Notes under the pieces: generated by a model | What the model was told of the DNA's origin: nothing | Databases searched by the model: none | The model's input: only the letters and a program-made list of their open reading frames with translations | Made by a program: the position numbers and the translations under genes | Part shown: positions 46,497-57,251 of the stretch, piece by piece | Layout: each line of letters begins with the position of its first letter | How positions within the stretch are numbered: the first letter of the stretch is position 1 | Assembly: GCA_013348725.1 (NCBI GenBank) | Contig: CP054689.1 | Span: forward strand, 1,600,501-1,664,500 | Reading direction: 5' to 3' | Source of the DNA: Ectothiorhodospiraceae bacterium 2226 | GTDB taxonomy: Bacteria; Pseudomonadota; Gammaproteobacteria; GCA-013348725 | Length of the DNA: 64,000 nucleotides

Positions 46497-47459
46497 ATGC
46501 GCGCTTGGCTGCTGGGTTCGATGGGGGTGCTGGTGCTCGGCGCCGTGGCACTGGTGGTCCTGGCGACGCCCGCCGCGCCGGGCGACTACGCGATGCAGCC
46601 GGTGGAGGTCGGGCCGGGCGTCTACGCCGTCCCCTCCGCGGCGCGAGACCTGCCCAACCCAGAGAACAAGGGCTGGAACGCCAACCTCGCCTTCGTGGTC
46701 ACCGGCGACGGCGTGCTGGTGGTCGACACCGGCTCGTCCGAGACCATCGGCCGCGCCCTGCGCGAGGCCGTCGCCGGCGTCACCGATCAGCCGGTACGCT
46801 GGATCGTCAACACCCACGCCCACGGCGACCACTGGCTCGGCAACGCCGCCTTCGAGACCGACGCGGCGGTGATCGCCTCCACGCCCGTGCGCGCCCGCAT
46901 CGAGCAGGAGGCCGAGCGCTGGATCACCCTGTTCGACACCATGACCGAGGGCGCCACCGGCGCCTCCCGCGTGCGCCTGCCCGACACCTTGGTCGACGAG
47001 CACCGCGTGTTCGACATGGGCGGGACGCGCGTGGAGCTGATCCCTTCCGGCGACAGCCACTCCGAAGGCGACCTGGTGGTGTGGCTGCCCGAGGCGCGCG
47101 CACTGATCACCGGCGACGTGCTGTACTCCGATCGCGCGCCCTCGCTGTGGGACGGCGACGCGCGCCAGTGGTCCGCCTTCCTCGGCGAACTGATCGCGCT
47201 CGAGCCCGCGGTGGTCATTCCCGGCCACGGCAGCGTGAGCGACGTTCAGGGCCTCAAGCGCCTGCAGGCCTTCATCGACCAGATGTGGGAAGTGGTCGCC
47301 GAGGGCGTCGACCAGGGCCTCGCCGACTTCGAGGTGGTGCCCGTCGCCAGCGAGCGCTTGGCCGCATTCCGCCCGCACTACGCCGGCTACGACGAGAAGA
47401 TGAGCCGCTCCGTCGCTGCCGTCTACGCGCAGGTCGAGCAGAGCCTATTCGCCGACTGA
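46497..47459 (+). CDS. MBL-fold metallohydrolase, membrane-anchored or secreted
   Basis: 320 residues with an N-terminal hydrophobic segment (MGVLVLGAVALVVLATPA). The zinc motif HxHxDH is NTHAHGDHWLGNAAF. Further ligands are in PSGDSHSEGDLVVWL, LITGDVLYSDRAP and VIPGHGSVSD. Family members include quinoprotein-relay and B3-like lactamase relatives; the substrate is unknown. It ends at a GC-rich repeat in which an IS110 element has inserted. Confidence 0.85.
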   Translation: MRAWLLGSMGVLVLGAVALVVLATPAAPGDYAMQPVEVGPGVYAVPSAARDLPNPENKGWNANLAFVVTGDGVLVVDTGSSETIGRALREAVAGVTDQPVRWIVNTHAHGDHWLGNAAFETDAAVIASTPVRARIEQEAERWITLFDTMTEGATGASRVRLPDTLVDEHRVFDMGGTRVELIPSGDSHSEGDLVVWLPEARALITGDVLYSDRAPSLWDGDARQWSAFLGELIALEPAVVIPGHGSVSDVQGLKRLQAFIDQMWEVVAEGVDQGLADFEVVPVASERLAAFRPHYAGYDEKMSRSVAAVYAQVEQSLFAD

Positions 47460-47503
47460 GCGCGCGCTTCCGCGGGGCGCGTCGTCGTAGCGCGCTCGGC
47501 GTG

Positions 47504-47529
47504 CTCCCTCCCCCGCGCCAGCGGGGGAG
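47504..47529 (+). repeat. Left half of a GC-rich inverted repeat split by the IS110 element
   Basis: CTCCCTCCCCCGCG followed by CCAGCGGGGGAG (47504-47529). Joined to GGCTGGGGAGGGGGCCG on the far side of the IS (from about 48646), it rebuilds the repeat seen intact at 63626-63660 and, with small changes, at 63518-63560. Confidence 0.8.
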
Positions 47530-47540
47530 CAACTGTGTAG

Positions 47541-48645
<1,105 letters not shown>

Positions 48646-48705
48646 GGCTGGGGAGGGGGCCGCGGCGCAGCCGCGGGGGGCGGTCGTTGCTCGCGCGCCG
48701 GGCGC

Positions 48706-50706
48706 CTACTGCAACAGCGGCGCAATCACCAGGCTGACCATCGCCAGCACCTTGATGAGGATGTTCAGGGAGGGCCCGGAGGTGTCCTTGAACGGGTCAC
48801 CCACCGTGTCGCCGACCACCGCGGCGTGGTGCGCCGGCGAGCCCTTACCGCCGAGGGCGCCGCGTTCGATGGACTTCTTGGCGTTGTCCCAGGCGCCGCC
48901 GGAATTGACCATGGTCAGCGCCAACGCCACGCCGTTGACCAGGGCGCCGCCCAGCATGCCGCCGAGCGCGTGCGGGCCGAGGGTGAAGCCGACCAGCGGC
49001 GGGGCGGCCACCGCGAGTATCCCCGGCAGCAGCATCTTCTTGAGCGCGGCGGTGGTGGCGATGTCCACGCAGCGGGCCGTATCCGGCGCGGCGGTGCCTT
49101 CCATCAGCCCGGGGATCTCGCGGAACTGGCGCCGGATCTCCTGGATCATCTCCACCGCGGCGCTGCCCACCGCGGTCATGGTCACCGCGCTCAGAATGAA
49201 CGGAAAGGCCGCGCCGATGAACACCCCCGCCAGTACGCGCGGGTCGCCGAGGTAGAGGTTGAAGTCCGGCACGTGCAGCGCGACGGTCTCCACGTAGGCC
49301 GTGATGAGGGCCAGCGCCGCCAGCGCCGCGCCGCCGATGGCAAAGCCCTTGCCGATCGCCGCGGTGGTGTTGCCGAGTTCATCGAGCTCGTCGGTGATCA
49401 GGCGCGTGCGGATGCCGAGCCCGCCCATCTCCGCGATGCCGCCGGCGTTGTCGGCAATCGGCCCGTAGGCGTCCACCGACATGGTGATGCCCACCGTGGC
49501 CAGCATGCCCACCGCAGCGATGCCCACGCCATACACCCCGGCGAACTCGGTGCTGACCAGCATGATGAGGATGATCATGCCGATCGGTATCGCCACCGAG
49601 CGCATGCCGGCCGCCAGCCCCGCGATGACCACGGTGGCCGCGCCGGTCTCGCCCGCCTCGGCGATGCGGCGCACCGTGCGCCCGCTGGTGTAGTACTCGG
49701 TGACCAGGCCGATCACCACGCCGCCCACCGCGCCCGCCAGCACCGCGCCCCACACCCCCGGCGCGATGCCGAGCGCACGGATGACGAACCAGGCCAGCGC
49801 CATAAACAGCACCGCCGAGCCGATGGTGCCCCAACGCAAGGCCGCGGCCGGTGCCTGGGCGGCGAAGGCGCGCACCAGCCCGATGCCGACCAGCACGCTC
49901 ACCAGACCCGCGGTGGCCAGCGCGAGCGGCAGGAACATGAGGTCCGCGCGCGCGCCGAGCGCCTCCAGCGCGGGCCCCGACAACGTCGCCGCCAAGGCGA
50001 TGGTGGCGATGATCGCGCCCACGTAGGACTCGAAGATGTCCGAGCCCATGCCCGCCACGTCGCCGACGTTGTCGCCCACGTTGTCGGCGATCACACCGGG
50101 GTTGCGCGGGTCGTCTTCGGGAATGCCCGCCTCCAGCTTGCCGACCAGGTCGGCGGCCACGTCCGCGCTCTTGGTGTAGATGCCGCCGCCCGCGCGCGAG
50201 AACAGCGCCACGCTGCCCGCGCCCATGCCGAAGCCGTGGATCACGTAGGCGCTCGCCGGATCGGAATAGAACCAGAACAGGGTGCCCAGCCCCACCAGCC
50301 CGAGCGCCGCCACCGACAGCCCCATTACCGAGCCGCCGTAGAAGGCGACCGTCAGCGCCGCCGCGCTGCCGCGCGTGTGCGCCGCCACCGTGGTGCGCAC
50401 GTTGGCCTGGGTGGCGGCGTACATGCCCGCGTAGCCAGCGAGGCCGGAGGCCCCCGCCCCGGCCAGGAAGGCCATCGCCGAGGCGCCATCCAGAAATACC
50501 CACAGCAGCGCGAACACCACCGCGACGAACAGCGCGAGCATGGAGTACTCGCGGCGTAGGAACACCATCGCGCCGAGGTGGATGGCCTGCGCGATATCGG
50601 CGATCTTGCCGGCGCCGGCGGGGTAGCGGCGCACGCGCAGGTAGAGCCCGTAGGCCGCCAGCAGCCCGAGAATGCCGAACAGCGGCGGTAACAGCGTGAT
50701 GTCCAT
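48706..50706 (-). CDS. hppA: Membrane-bound pyrophosphatase (K+-type)
   Basis: 666 residues, about 16 transmembrane helices. Couples pyrophosphate hydrolysis to ion pumping. The substrate motif [20 protein letters not shown] is followed by [20 protein letters not shown], and a second acidic motif [16 protein letters not shown]. The residue that separates subfamilies is Ala in [16 protein letters not shown], as in K+-requiring enzymes; K+-independent proton pumps have Lys there. Whether it pumps H+ or Na+ cannot be told by eye. The ATG at 50706 begins the first membrane helix. Confidence 0.94.
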   Translation of the reverse strand: MDITLLPPLFGILGLLAAYGLYLRVRRYPAGAGKIADIAQAIHLGAMVFLRREYSMLALFVAVVFALLWVFLDGASAMAFLAGAGASGLAGYAGMYAATQANVRTTVAAHTRGSAAALTVAFYGGSVMGLSVAALGLVGLGTLFWFYSDPASAYVIHGFGMGAGSVALFSRAGGGIYTKSADVAADLVGKLEAGIPEDDPRNPGVIADNVGDNVGDVAGMGSDIFESYVGAIIATIALAATLSGPALEALGARADLMFLPLALATAGLVSVLVGIGLVRAFAAQAPAAALRWGTIGSAVLFMALAWFVIRALGIAPGVWGAVLAGAVGGVVIGLVTEYYTSGRTVRRIAEAGETGAATVVIAGLAAGMRSVAIPIGMIILIMLVSTEFAGVYGVGIAAVGMLATVGITMSVDAYGPIADNAGGIAEMGGLGIRTRLITDELDELGNTTAAIGKGFAIGGAALAALALITAYVETVALHVPDFNLYLGDPRVLAGVFIGAAFPFILSAVTMTAVGSAAVEMIQEIRRQFREIPGLMEGTAAPDTARCVDIATTAALKKMLLPGILAVAAPPLVGFTLGPHALGGMLGGALVNGVALALTMVNSGGAWDNAKKSIERGALGGKGSPAHHAAVVGDTVGDPFKDTSGPSLNILIKVLAMVSLVIAPLLQ

Positions 50707-50779
50707 GTGCGGATTCTTGTTAGGAGCGGTGCGCCGCCAGCCTATCGGAAAGGCGCCGCGGCGCCAAACGCCGCTGCGC

Positions 50780-52771
50780 TCAGAAGCGCCCGCGCAGGAC
50801 CGCCGCGCCGTAGGCCGGCAGGTGCAGCGTCGCGCCATCGAGCACGACCCCGTCGGCATCGCCGGCGAGCGAGATCGGGTGCGCGTCCGCGAGATCCACA
50901 CCGTCCACGGTCACCGCGAGGGCCTCCCCGCTGAAGTTCAGCGCCACTAATGCGGCCTCGCTTCCCTTCACCGCCGGGCGGAGGAAGACCAGCACCGCGT
51001 CGTCCTGGTCGTGCGCCGGCACCTGGAGCGCGGCGCCGCGCAGCGCCGGCAGCGAGGCCCGCGTCGCCGCAAGCCGCGCGTAATAGGGGCGCAGTGCGCG
51101 CGGGTCGTCCCAGTCGATCGGCGGGCGCGGGCCGTAAGGCTCGAACTCCGCGCCCACCTCGTCGCCGGTATAGACCAGCGGGATGCCCGGCAGCGTGAAG
51201 GTGAGCGCCGCGGCGACCCGCGTCAGCGCCAGGCCATGGCGGGAGATGAAGCGCGCGCCGGTGTCGTTGTTGTTCAAAAAGCGCAACGTGCGCGCCGCCG
51301 CCGCGGGCGGCACGGCCGGGTGCGTCAGCGCCGCGCGCAGCCGCGCGAGCTCGACGGCGCCGTCGGCGAAGGCCTCATCCCAGGCCCACTGGCCCAGGCG
51401 CCCCGTCCAGTCGTACCAGGCGTCGAAGTGCGCCCGGTGCGGCGGCGCGCGCGCCGAGGCCTCGGCGAGCAGCAGGATGTCGGGGTCGATGCGCTTCAGC
51501 TCGGCGCGAAACGCGGCCCAGAAGCCCGGCGCCCGATCGCTCACCGCCCAGCTTGCATCCACGCGGAAGCCGTCGATGCCGTACGCGCGCAGCCAGTGCG
51601 CCGCCGCCGCGATGACGTAGGCGCGCACCTCCGGGTTGTCGTAGTCGAGGTTCTTGAGGTTGTACCAGTCGAAATAGTGGGTGATCTCGCCCACCGGGTC
51701 GCGGTCGAACCACGCGTGGTAGGGCGAGCGTCTCCCATGGCGCGCGGCATCCAGATGATACGGGTGGCGATCCGACAAATGGCTCGGCACGAAGTCCAGC
51801 AGCACGCGGAGGCCGCGCGCCTGGGCGTCGGCGATCAGCGCGCGCAGCGCCGCCTCGCCGCCGTAGTCCGCGCGCGCCGCGAAGTGGTCGCGCACCGCGT
51901 AGCCGAAATCGTCCGGCGCCGGCTCGCTCACCGGCGACAGCCACAGCGTCGTCACCCCCAGCGCGGCGATGTCGTCGAGGTGCGCACGCACGTCCTCGAA
52001 GCCCCCGCCGAGAAAGTAGGGCACCGCGCCGTACACCACGGCCTCGTCCACCCAGCCCGGCGCCCATACCGCGAGGTCCACCGCGCGCGCCGCGCCGTCC
52101 TCCACCACGAACACCGCCGTGCTCTCGTCGCTGCGCCCGCGCGCATCGGTCACGCGCAGGGTGACGAAATACTCCCCGTCCACCGTGGGCAACTCGACGT
52201 GCAGCGCGGCGTCCGTATCGCGCTCGACCGGCAGCCCGCGCACGTCCCCCGCCACCAACAGCGGCGCCGGGTTATCCGCCCGCGCCGCCCAGGCATAACC
52301 CACCAGCGGCGCCGCCTCGCCCGGCGCTTCATCGCTGCCCGAGGCATCCAGCGCCACCACGTCCTCGCCCGCGCGCACCGCCACCCGCGCCACCGGCACG
52401 TCCGGCGCACGCACCGTCCAGGTCGCGACCTCCGAGCGCGCCGCCACCGCCTCGCTCGCGTCCAGGCACACCGCCTGCACCGCGTTCTCGCCTTCCCGCA
52501 GCGCCACCTCGGCGGCAAAGCGCGCCCCTTCCCGCGCCGCCGCCACCACGCCGCGAGGCGCGCGCACCATCACCTGCGCGCACGCCTCGCCGCGTACCTG
52601 GCCGGTAATCGTCTGGCTGAAGGTCCAGGTGTCCCCGCCGTGGGTGTCCAGCGTAATCGGCGCCGCCGCCTCAGCCGCCGCCGACGCCGGTACCGCCAGC
52701 GCCGCGACCACCATCATCACGAGCAGCCAAATCCCCGACCCGCCCCGCCGTACCGCCGTACCCTGCAACAT
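50780..52771 (-). CDS. GH13 alpha-amylase family protein, secreted
   Basis: 663 residues from ATG 52771, with a signal peptide ([20 protein letters not shown]). N-terminal Ig-like/carbohydrate-binding regions (about 40-260) precede the barrel. GH13 motifs: [27 protein letters not shown] (nucleophile Asp), [10 protein letters not shown] (acid/base Glu) and FLNNNDTG (third Asp, with Asn where His is usual). A C-terminal beta domain ends the protein. Probably acts on alpha-glucans in the periplasm. It is 73 bases upstream of the pyrophosphatase gene on the same strand. Confidence 0.9.
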   Translation of the reverse strand: MLQGTAVRRGGSGIWLLVMMVVAALAVPASAAAEAAAPITLDTHGGDTWTFSQTITGQVRGEACAQVMVRAPRGVVAAAREGARFAAEVALREGENAVQAVCLDASEAVAARSEVATWTVRAPDVPVARVAVRAGEDVVALDASGSDEAPGEAAPLVGYAWAARADNPAPLLVAGDVRGLPVERDTDAALHVELPTVDGEYFVTLRVTDARGRSDESTAVFVVEDGAARAVDLAVWAPGWVDEAVVYGAVPYFLGGGFEDVRAHLDDIAALGVTTLWLSPVSEPAPDDFGYAVRDHFAARADYGGEAALRALIADAQARGLRVLLDFVPSHLSDRHPYHLDAARHGRRSPYHAWFDRDPVGEITHYFDWYNLKNLDYDNPEVRAYVIAAAAHWLRAYGIDGFRVDASWAVSDRAPGFWAAFRAELKRIDPDILLLAEASARAPPHRAHFDAWYDWTGRLGQWAWDEAFADGAVELARLRAALTHPAVPPAAAARTLRFLNNNDTGARFISRHGLALTRVAAALTFTLPGIPLVYTGDEVGAEFEPYGPRPPIDWDDPRALRPYYARLAATRASLPALRGAALQVPAHDQDDAVLVFLRPAVKGSEAALVALNFSGEALAVTVDGVDLADAHPISLAGDADGVVLDGATLHLPAYGAAVLRGRF

Positions 52772-53368
52772 GAACCGCGCTCCATGCCCGCCTTCCTGCC
52801 AGTGTAGGCACCCGCGTCTCCGTAGGGCACGGAGCGTCGCACGAAGCCGGCGCGCCGCCGGGATGGGGGCTGCGCGTAACGCGGAGCGAATATGCCCGCC
52901 AATCGCTTCAGAATCTGAAGCGAATACGCGGTGCAAACGCACGCTTCACGGTCGGACCGGATCTGTAGAGCGGCCCGGAGCGCCTTCCCGATCGGGAATA
53001 ACCGCTCGCTGGTGAGCGAATGCGCACACAAAAGCGCTTTCGGCGCGTTACGTGCGCGAACGCGCGCATAACTGAAGCGATCCGCTTAACGGCCAACTGT
53101 AGAGCCTGCCACTGCGCCTAAGTTGCTGAGCACCTAGTTGCGCCGGGTTTCGGAGGGATGCAGTCACCACTTGGTTGGCTGCGGGCCGCTCTGCCCTTCA
53201 ACGTTGGTCATTGGGGCTGCCGACGCACGCACTATTACCGGCAAACATTCAGCTAACACTGCCGGACCTTGCAGCGCGCTGCGTGTCGGGCATCCCCAAT
53301 GTGGGGTATGCGCGTCGGGCTTGAGCAGGGCATGATTCGATCATGCGCGGATGGGCTTGGGGCGATCT
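52772..53368. other. Non-coding stretch, lower G+C than its surroundings
   Basis: About 600 bases with no convincing gene. It holds a perfect 8-bp hairpin CGCTTCAG-AAT-CTGAAGCG at 52904-52922 and a second, CCCCA-ATG-TGGGG within GCATCCCCAATGTGGGGTATGC at 53290-53311. GCGAAT/CGCTT fragments recur between 52880 and 53090. Base composition is visibly closer to average than in neighbouring genes, hinting at transferred or degraded DNA. Confidence 0.5.
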
Positions 53369-53710
53369 ATGAACTTGGCACGGCGGGCGGCGGCGCCGCA
53401 TTTATTGTACGTCTTGGCGCTGATGACGCTCACGACGGGCGCGCTGGCGCCCGCGCCGGCGGTGGGGTGCGTCGAGGTTCCGGGGCTGGAGATGTGGCAT
53501 GCGGAGGAGCGGCGGCAGGAGTCGTCGCTCTGGCTGCGGTATGAGGCTGCGGCGTCCGCGCTGATGCTGAGCGACTTGGCGGAGGAGCGGGCAGGCGCAT
53601 TGTGCGGGGGCGATTTTCGCTATTTGGCGCTTTGGGAATACGAGGCGGCCACGGTGCAGGGCGGTACCGCTCCGGGGCGCGGCATCGAGGTAACGGTCGA
53701 GTGTCTTTAG
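53369..53710 (+). CDS. Hypothetical exported protein
   Basis: 113 residues from ATG 53369, preceded by GGGGCG; an ATG 18 bases upstream is the alternative. An arginine pair and a hydrophobic stretch (LLYVLALMTLTTGALAPAPA) look like a signal peptide. The mature part has three cysteines (GCVEVP, ALCGGD, TVECL) and is otherwise featureless. Not recognised. It is isolated between the non-coding stretch and the Sel1 gene. Confidence 0.45.
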   Translation: MNLARRAAAPHLLYVLALMTLTTGALAPAPAVGCVEVPGLEMWHAEERRQESSLWLRYEAAASALMLSDLAEERAGALCGGDFRYLALWEYEAATVQGGTAPGRGIEVTVECL

Positions 53711-53806
53711 CGGCGTGATTCCCTTGCGCCGCCCCTTGCGGCATGCTCGCGCGGAGCGGCGGCACCTGCCCCACGGCCTTTTCCAACAACAACGAGGTGC
53801 ACGAAG

Positions 53807-54946
53807 ATGCGCTATTTCAACGCGGTGACCTTCTTTCTATCCCTGGTTATGGCCGGGGCAGTGCATGCGCAGGCGGCGGGCGGGAGCGCCGAACTCGTGC
53901 AGCAGGGGCGCGCGGCGTTTGCGCAGAACAACTTCAGCGAAGCGGCGCGGCTCTACCGCTTGGCGGCGGAGCGCGGGGACCGCGACGCGCAGCACCTGCT
54001 CGGTCACCTGTACCAGCAGGGTCGCGGGGTGTCCAAGGATCCGGCGGAGGCCTTCCGCCTGTTCAAGCTGGCGGCCGACCAGGGCGAGCGCGACTCGCAG
54101 CACCACGTCGGCGACATGTACTACGACGGGATCGTCGTGGCGAGGGATGAGGCGCTGGCGATCGAGTACCTGAAGAAGTCGGCGGAACAGGGCTACGGGC
54201 CTGCCTTCCGGCTGCTCGGCATGATCGGTTTCACCAGTGACGGGACCGGCCGCTACGAGGGGTTGATCGACTATCTGCCGCCGTTGGTGAACCTCTACGA
54301 TGACATCCACGGCTACCTCGGCGCGGCGTACATGGAGGGGCGAGGCGGCTTGCCAGTGGACTTCGCCAAGGCCGCGCACCACTATCGCGAGGCAAATGCC
54401 GCCAAGCCGAGCCAGGTCTTCCGCGAGCGGGCGGCACTCGCCGAGCGCCTGCTCGACGCGCAGAGCGTCGCCTACACGCGCGGGCACTTGACCGAAACCT
54501 TGATGCTCGCCGAAGCCTACAGCAACGGATGGGGCGGCGCTTACGACGAGCTTCCGATGAGGTTCGCCTTGGCGGGCGGCCCCGAGCGCTTCGGGAGCCG
54601 GCCGCGCATGGACTTCGAAGCGGCCTTCCGCCTGTACGAGCTCGCCGCGGCGCAGGGCCACTTGCCGTCCATGCGCAAGACCTACCAGATGTTGGACTGG
54701 GGAGAGGGGATTGCCCAAGACCGGCCGAGGGCGGCGCAGCTCCTGCAAGAGATCGTCGCCACGGCGCAGAAGCGCCGGGACTGGGACATGGTCGCATGGG
54801 CGGCCGAGAAGCTGATGGACAGCGGCGAGGACTTCGAGCGGTACTTGGCGCTGAGTTGCAAGGCGCGCGAGAACGGGGCCGCAGTGAGTTTCCACGTGGA
54901 CATCATGTGCGGGGGCTTCGACGCCACGCGGACGAAAGGGTGGTGA
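53807..54946 (+). CDS. Sel1-repeat (SLR) periplasmic protein
   Basis: 379 residues with a signal peptide (TFFLSLVMAGAVHAQA). Tandem Sel1-like helical repeats: AERGDRDAQHLLGHLYQQG, then VSKDPAEAFRLFKLAADQGE, then ARDEALAIEYLKKSAEQGYG. More degenerate copies follow (FRLYELAAAQGHLPSM). Such proteins act as protein-protein scaffolds. The partner is unknown. It starts 96 bases after the hypothetical exported protein and is followed 124 bases later by the HIT gene. Confidence 0.85.
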   Translation: MRYFNAVTFFLSLVMAGAVHAQAAGGSAELVQQGRAAFAQNNFSEAARLYRLAAERGDRDAQHLLGHLYQQGRGVSKDPAEAFRLFKLAADQGERDSQHHVGDMYYDGIVVARDEALAIEYLKKSAEQGYGPAFRLLGMIGFTSDGTGRYEGLIDYLPPLVNLYDDIHGYLGAAYMEGRGGLPVDFAKAAHHYREANAAKPSQVFRERAALAERLLDAQSVAYTRGHLTETLMLAEAYSNGWGGAYDELPMRFALAGGPERFGSRPRMDFEAAFRLYELAAAQGHLPSMRKTYQMLDWGEGIAQDRPRAAQLLQEIVATAQKRRDWDMVAWAAEKLMDSGEDFERYLALSCKARENGAAVSFHVDIMCGGFDATRTKGW

Positions 54947-55070
54947 ATCTGCGCATCGACCCGATCTGCGATCGGCGCGAACCCGAGCGCGCCGGAGCCG
55001 CTGACGTCCGGCTGCTACTCAAGTACGCGGGGGCTTTGGAGGCCGCCGCCGGGGCACGTAAGCTAAGCTC

Positions 55071-55448
55071 ATGAGCAACTGCATTTTCTGCAAGCTGCGG
55101 GCGTCCCGCATCGTGGCGTCGAACGCCTACGCCCTCGCCGCACGCGACAGCTTTCCGGTCGCGCCCGGCCACACTCTGGTCGTCCCGCGGCGGCACATCG
55201 GTTCATGGTTCGAGACCAACGAGGACGAACGCATCGCGCTCTTTCGGCTGCTGGACGAGTGCCGCGCGGCGCTGCAGCTCGAGCACGCGCCCGATGCCTA
55301 CAACATCGGCATCAACGACGGGCCCGCCGCCGGACAGAGCATCCCCCACCTCCACATCCACCTCATACCGCGCTACCGAGGCGACCAGGACGATCCGCGC
55401 GGCGGGGTGCGCTGGATACTTCCCGACAAGGCCAAGTATTGGACGTGA
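55071..55448 (+). CDS. HIT family nucleotide hydrolase/transferase
   Basis: 125 residues. The histidine triad is SIPHLHIHLIPRY at about residues 91-103, with the catalytic His in the middle. An N-terminal CIFC pair (C4, C7) is the zinc-type start of Hint/Fhit-like proteins. PVAPGHTLVVPRRH is family-typical. HIT enzymes hydrolyse dinucleoside polyphosphates or nucleoside phosphoramidates. The TGA overlaps the GTG start of the next gene (GTGA), so it is translationally coupled to a restriction-type nuclease. Confidence 0.92.
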   Translation: MSNCIFCKLRASRIVASNAYALAARDSFPVAPGHTLVVPRRHIGSWFETNEDERIALFRLLDECRAALQLEHAPDAYNIGINDGPAAGQSIPHLHIHLIPRYRGDQDDPRGGVRWILPDKAKYWT

Positions 55449-56347
55449 TTCGCGACGAAATACTGCAGGCGTTCGAAAGCGTTCGCGTGTGGCGCAAACA
55501 GGAGCGGCGCGCGGTCCACAAGCCGCTGCTGATTCTTATGGAGCTCGGGAGAATCGCGCGCGGTGAACCGGCCCGCATTTCCTATGCCGAGGCCGAACCC
55601 CAGCTCATGCGGCTACTTGCCGAGTTCGGCCCGAGCGGGGCCGTGAAGAGCCGCCACTACCCGTTCTGGCATTTGCAGAGCGATGGTCTGTGGGAGCTCC
55701 ATGGTCCCGATCGCGTGCTCGATCGACCGGCGGGCGCGACGCCCAATATCGGCGAGCTGCGCGAGCATGACATCAGCGGTCAGTTGGCGCCCCGCGTGCG
55801 CGACGCCCTCACCGCCCATCCTGACCTGCTCGCCGAGGTTGCGCAGCGGATCGTCAGCGCCCATTTCCCGGCTTCCATCCAGCGGGATGTCCTCGACGCC
55901 GTGGGTCTCACGGTGCCGGTCGCGCCGGGTGTCGACGAGCGTACGCAGCGGCGGCGGGATCCTCGGTTTCGAGACAAGGTCCTGTTGGCCTACGAGTACC
56001 GCTGCTGCCTCTGCGGTCACGACATTCGGTTGAACAACCAGGTCATCGGTCTGGAAGCTGCCCACATCAAGTGGTTTCAGGCAGGCGGGCCGGACGTCGA
56101 GAGCAACGGGCTGGCCCTCTGCTCCCTGCACCACAAGATCTTTGACCTCGGCGCCTTCACCGTGCGCCCGCGCACCTTGGAGGTGGTGTTCAGCCGCCAT
56201 GTCGTCGGCAGCCCGCAGATTCAGGCGCGGCTACTCGCATACCATGGGGCGGCGCTCATCCCGCCGCAGAGTGAGCAGTTTCTGCCCACGGCGGACTTTC
56301 TGAAGTGGCACGAGGAAGAGGTTTTCAAGAGGCCGGCCCGACAGTGA
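55445..56347 (+). CDS. Phosphorothioate-DNA-dependent restriction endonuclease (SBD-HNH)
   Basis: 300 residues from GTG overlapping the HIT stop by 4 bases. The N-terminal sulfur-binding domain (SBD) pattern is KSRHYPFWHLQSDGLWEL at about residues 68-85. The C-terminal HNH nuclease has a zinc knuckle (YRCCLCGHDI; NGLALCSLHHKIFD) and EAAHIKWFQAGG with the catalytic His. This is the ScoMcrA/SprMcrA-like type IV layout that cuts phosphorothioate-modified DNA. No dnd or ssp modification genes are in the window, so it would act against modified foreign DNA. Sulfur recognition is inferred from family pattern. Confidence 0.85.
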   Translation: MIRDEILQAFESVRVWRKQERRAVHKPLLILMELGRIARGEPARISYAEAEPQLMRLLAEFGPSGAVKSRHYPFWHLQSDGLWELHGPDRVLDRPAGATPNIGELREHDISGQLAPRVRDALTAHPDLLAEVAQRIVSAHFPASIQRDVLDAVGLTVPVAPGVDERTQRRRDPRFRDKVLLAYEYRCCLCGHDIRLNNQVIGLEAAHIKWFQAGGPDVESNGLALCSLHHKIFDLGAFTVRPRTLEVVFSRHVVGSPQIQARLLAYHGAALIPPQSEQFLPTADFLKWHEEEVFKRPARQ

Positions 56348-56527
56348 GGCGTCGGGGCGAGCGTTCTCACTACACGGGCCGGCGCCCACGGGCGGAAGGT
56401 GCGGCAAGCGCCATCGACCGCCGACACAGGGCCATCCGTGGCCTTGGAATGGTGTGGCGGACGGGCGGGGGGTGTTGTCCCCGCTTTCGCCCGCGCTACG
56501 CGGCGCTTCGCGGCTTGAACGGGTGGC

Positions 56528-56710
56528 CTAGCGGATCCCGGCGGCCGAGCTGTCGGACGAGCGCCGCGGCGCTTCCTCGGCGGCTTGCTGTTCCATGGCC
56601 TCCGCGAGGCCGGTCATGAACTCCCCGAAACCTGCGCAGCCACTGGTCAGCGACAGCACAATGACCATGGCCAGAACTGCCAGCGGACGGACGGCATTGG
56701 AATGCGGCAT
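56528..56710 (-). CDS. Small lipoprotein, hypothetical
   Basis: 60 residues with a lipoprotein signal (LAVLAMVIVLSLTSGC). The mature part is short, with an acidic helix (FMTGLAEAMEQQAAEE) and a Ser/Arg tail. AGGAGG precedes the ATG on the minus strand (56716-56721). Convergent to the SBD-HNH gene. Function unknown. Confidence 0.6.
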   Translation of the reverse strand: MPHSNAVRPLAVLAMVIVLSLTSGCAGFGEFMTGLAEAMEQQAAEEAPRRSSDSSAAGIR

Positions 56711-56898
56711 GGCGGAACCTCCTGACGATTCTCTTCGGACTGTGGGTGTCGCGTGACGTTAATGCCGGGAAAGGGTGAACGCATCTTCAACATTGGGTAT
56801 GCCGGATGGGTTCGTGGGAGCGGCGGGTTAGAGAACGCGATGCGCGGTGCGCGCAGGGTGGCGCGGACCGACCGCGCGCGGACATGCGGAGGAAGTCG

Positions 56899-57225
56899 AT
56901 GTCGTTGAAAAAGTGTGCGGGGGTCGCGGCATGGTTCGTACTGGCTTCGCTGGGCGTGCTAATGCTGGCCGCCTGCAACGGGCAGGTGGGCGGCTCATGC
57001 CACTACGGCCCGCCGTTCGAGGCCGAGGTGATCGTCACAGGGGTGGAGGATGGCGAGGTGCGCGCGCGCCTGTTGCCGGGTCCGCTCCCGGCGCCCCTGG
57101 TTGCGGGCGGCGAACTGATCTTGCGCGCGCCCACCGAGTCGGTGTCCGTGGGGGAGCGTCGCCCGGTGAGCGTGCGCGTCATCGAATCGGGCACCTGCAC
57201 ACCGGTCAGCGCGGCCTGGCGCTAG
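56899..57225 (+). CDS. Hypothetical lipoprotein
   Basis: 108 residues from ATG 56899, which has GGAGGAAG six bases before it; ATG 56884 is the alternative. Lipobox LMLAAC after a hydrophobic stretch (AWFVLASLGVLMLAAC). The mature part looks like a small beta domain (EAEVIVTGVEDGEVRARLLP, VSVRVIESGTCTPV) with three further cysteines. Not recognised. Confidence 0.65.
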   Translation: MSLKKCAGVAAWFVLASLGVLMLAACNGQVGGSCHYGPPFEAEVIVTGVEDGEVRARLLPGPLPAPLVAGGELILRAPTESVSVGERRPVSVRVIESGTCTPVSAAWR

Positions 57226-57251
57226 ACCGGCCCTTGCGTGAGCGGCACGGC

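Noticed and set aside
53060-53260. Integron attC site
   Set aside because: Isolated TTAAC/GTTGG-like fragments occur, but no paired core sites enclose a palindrome and no integrase is nearby.
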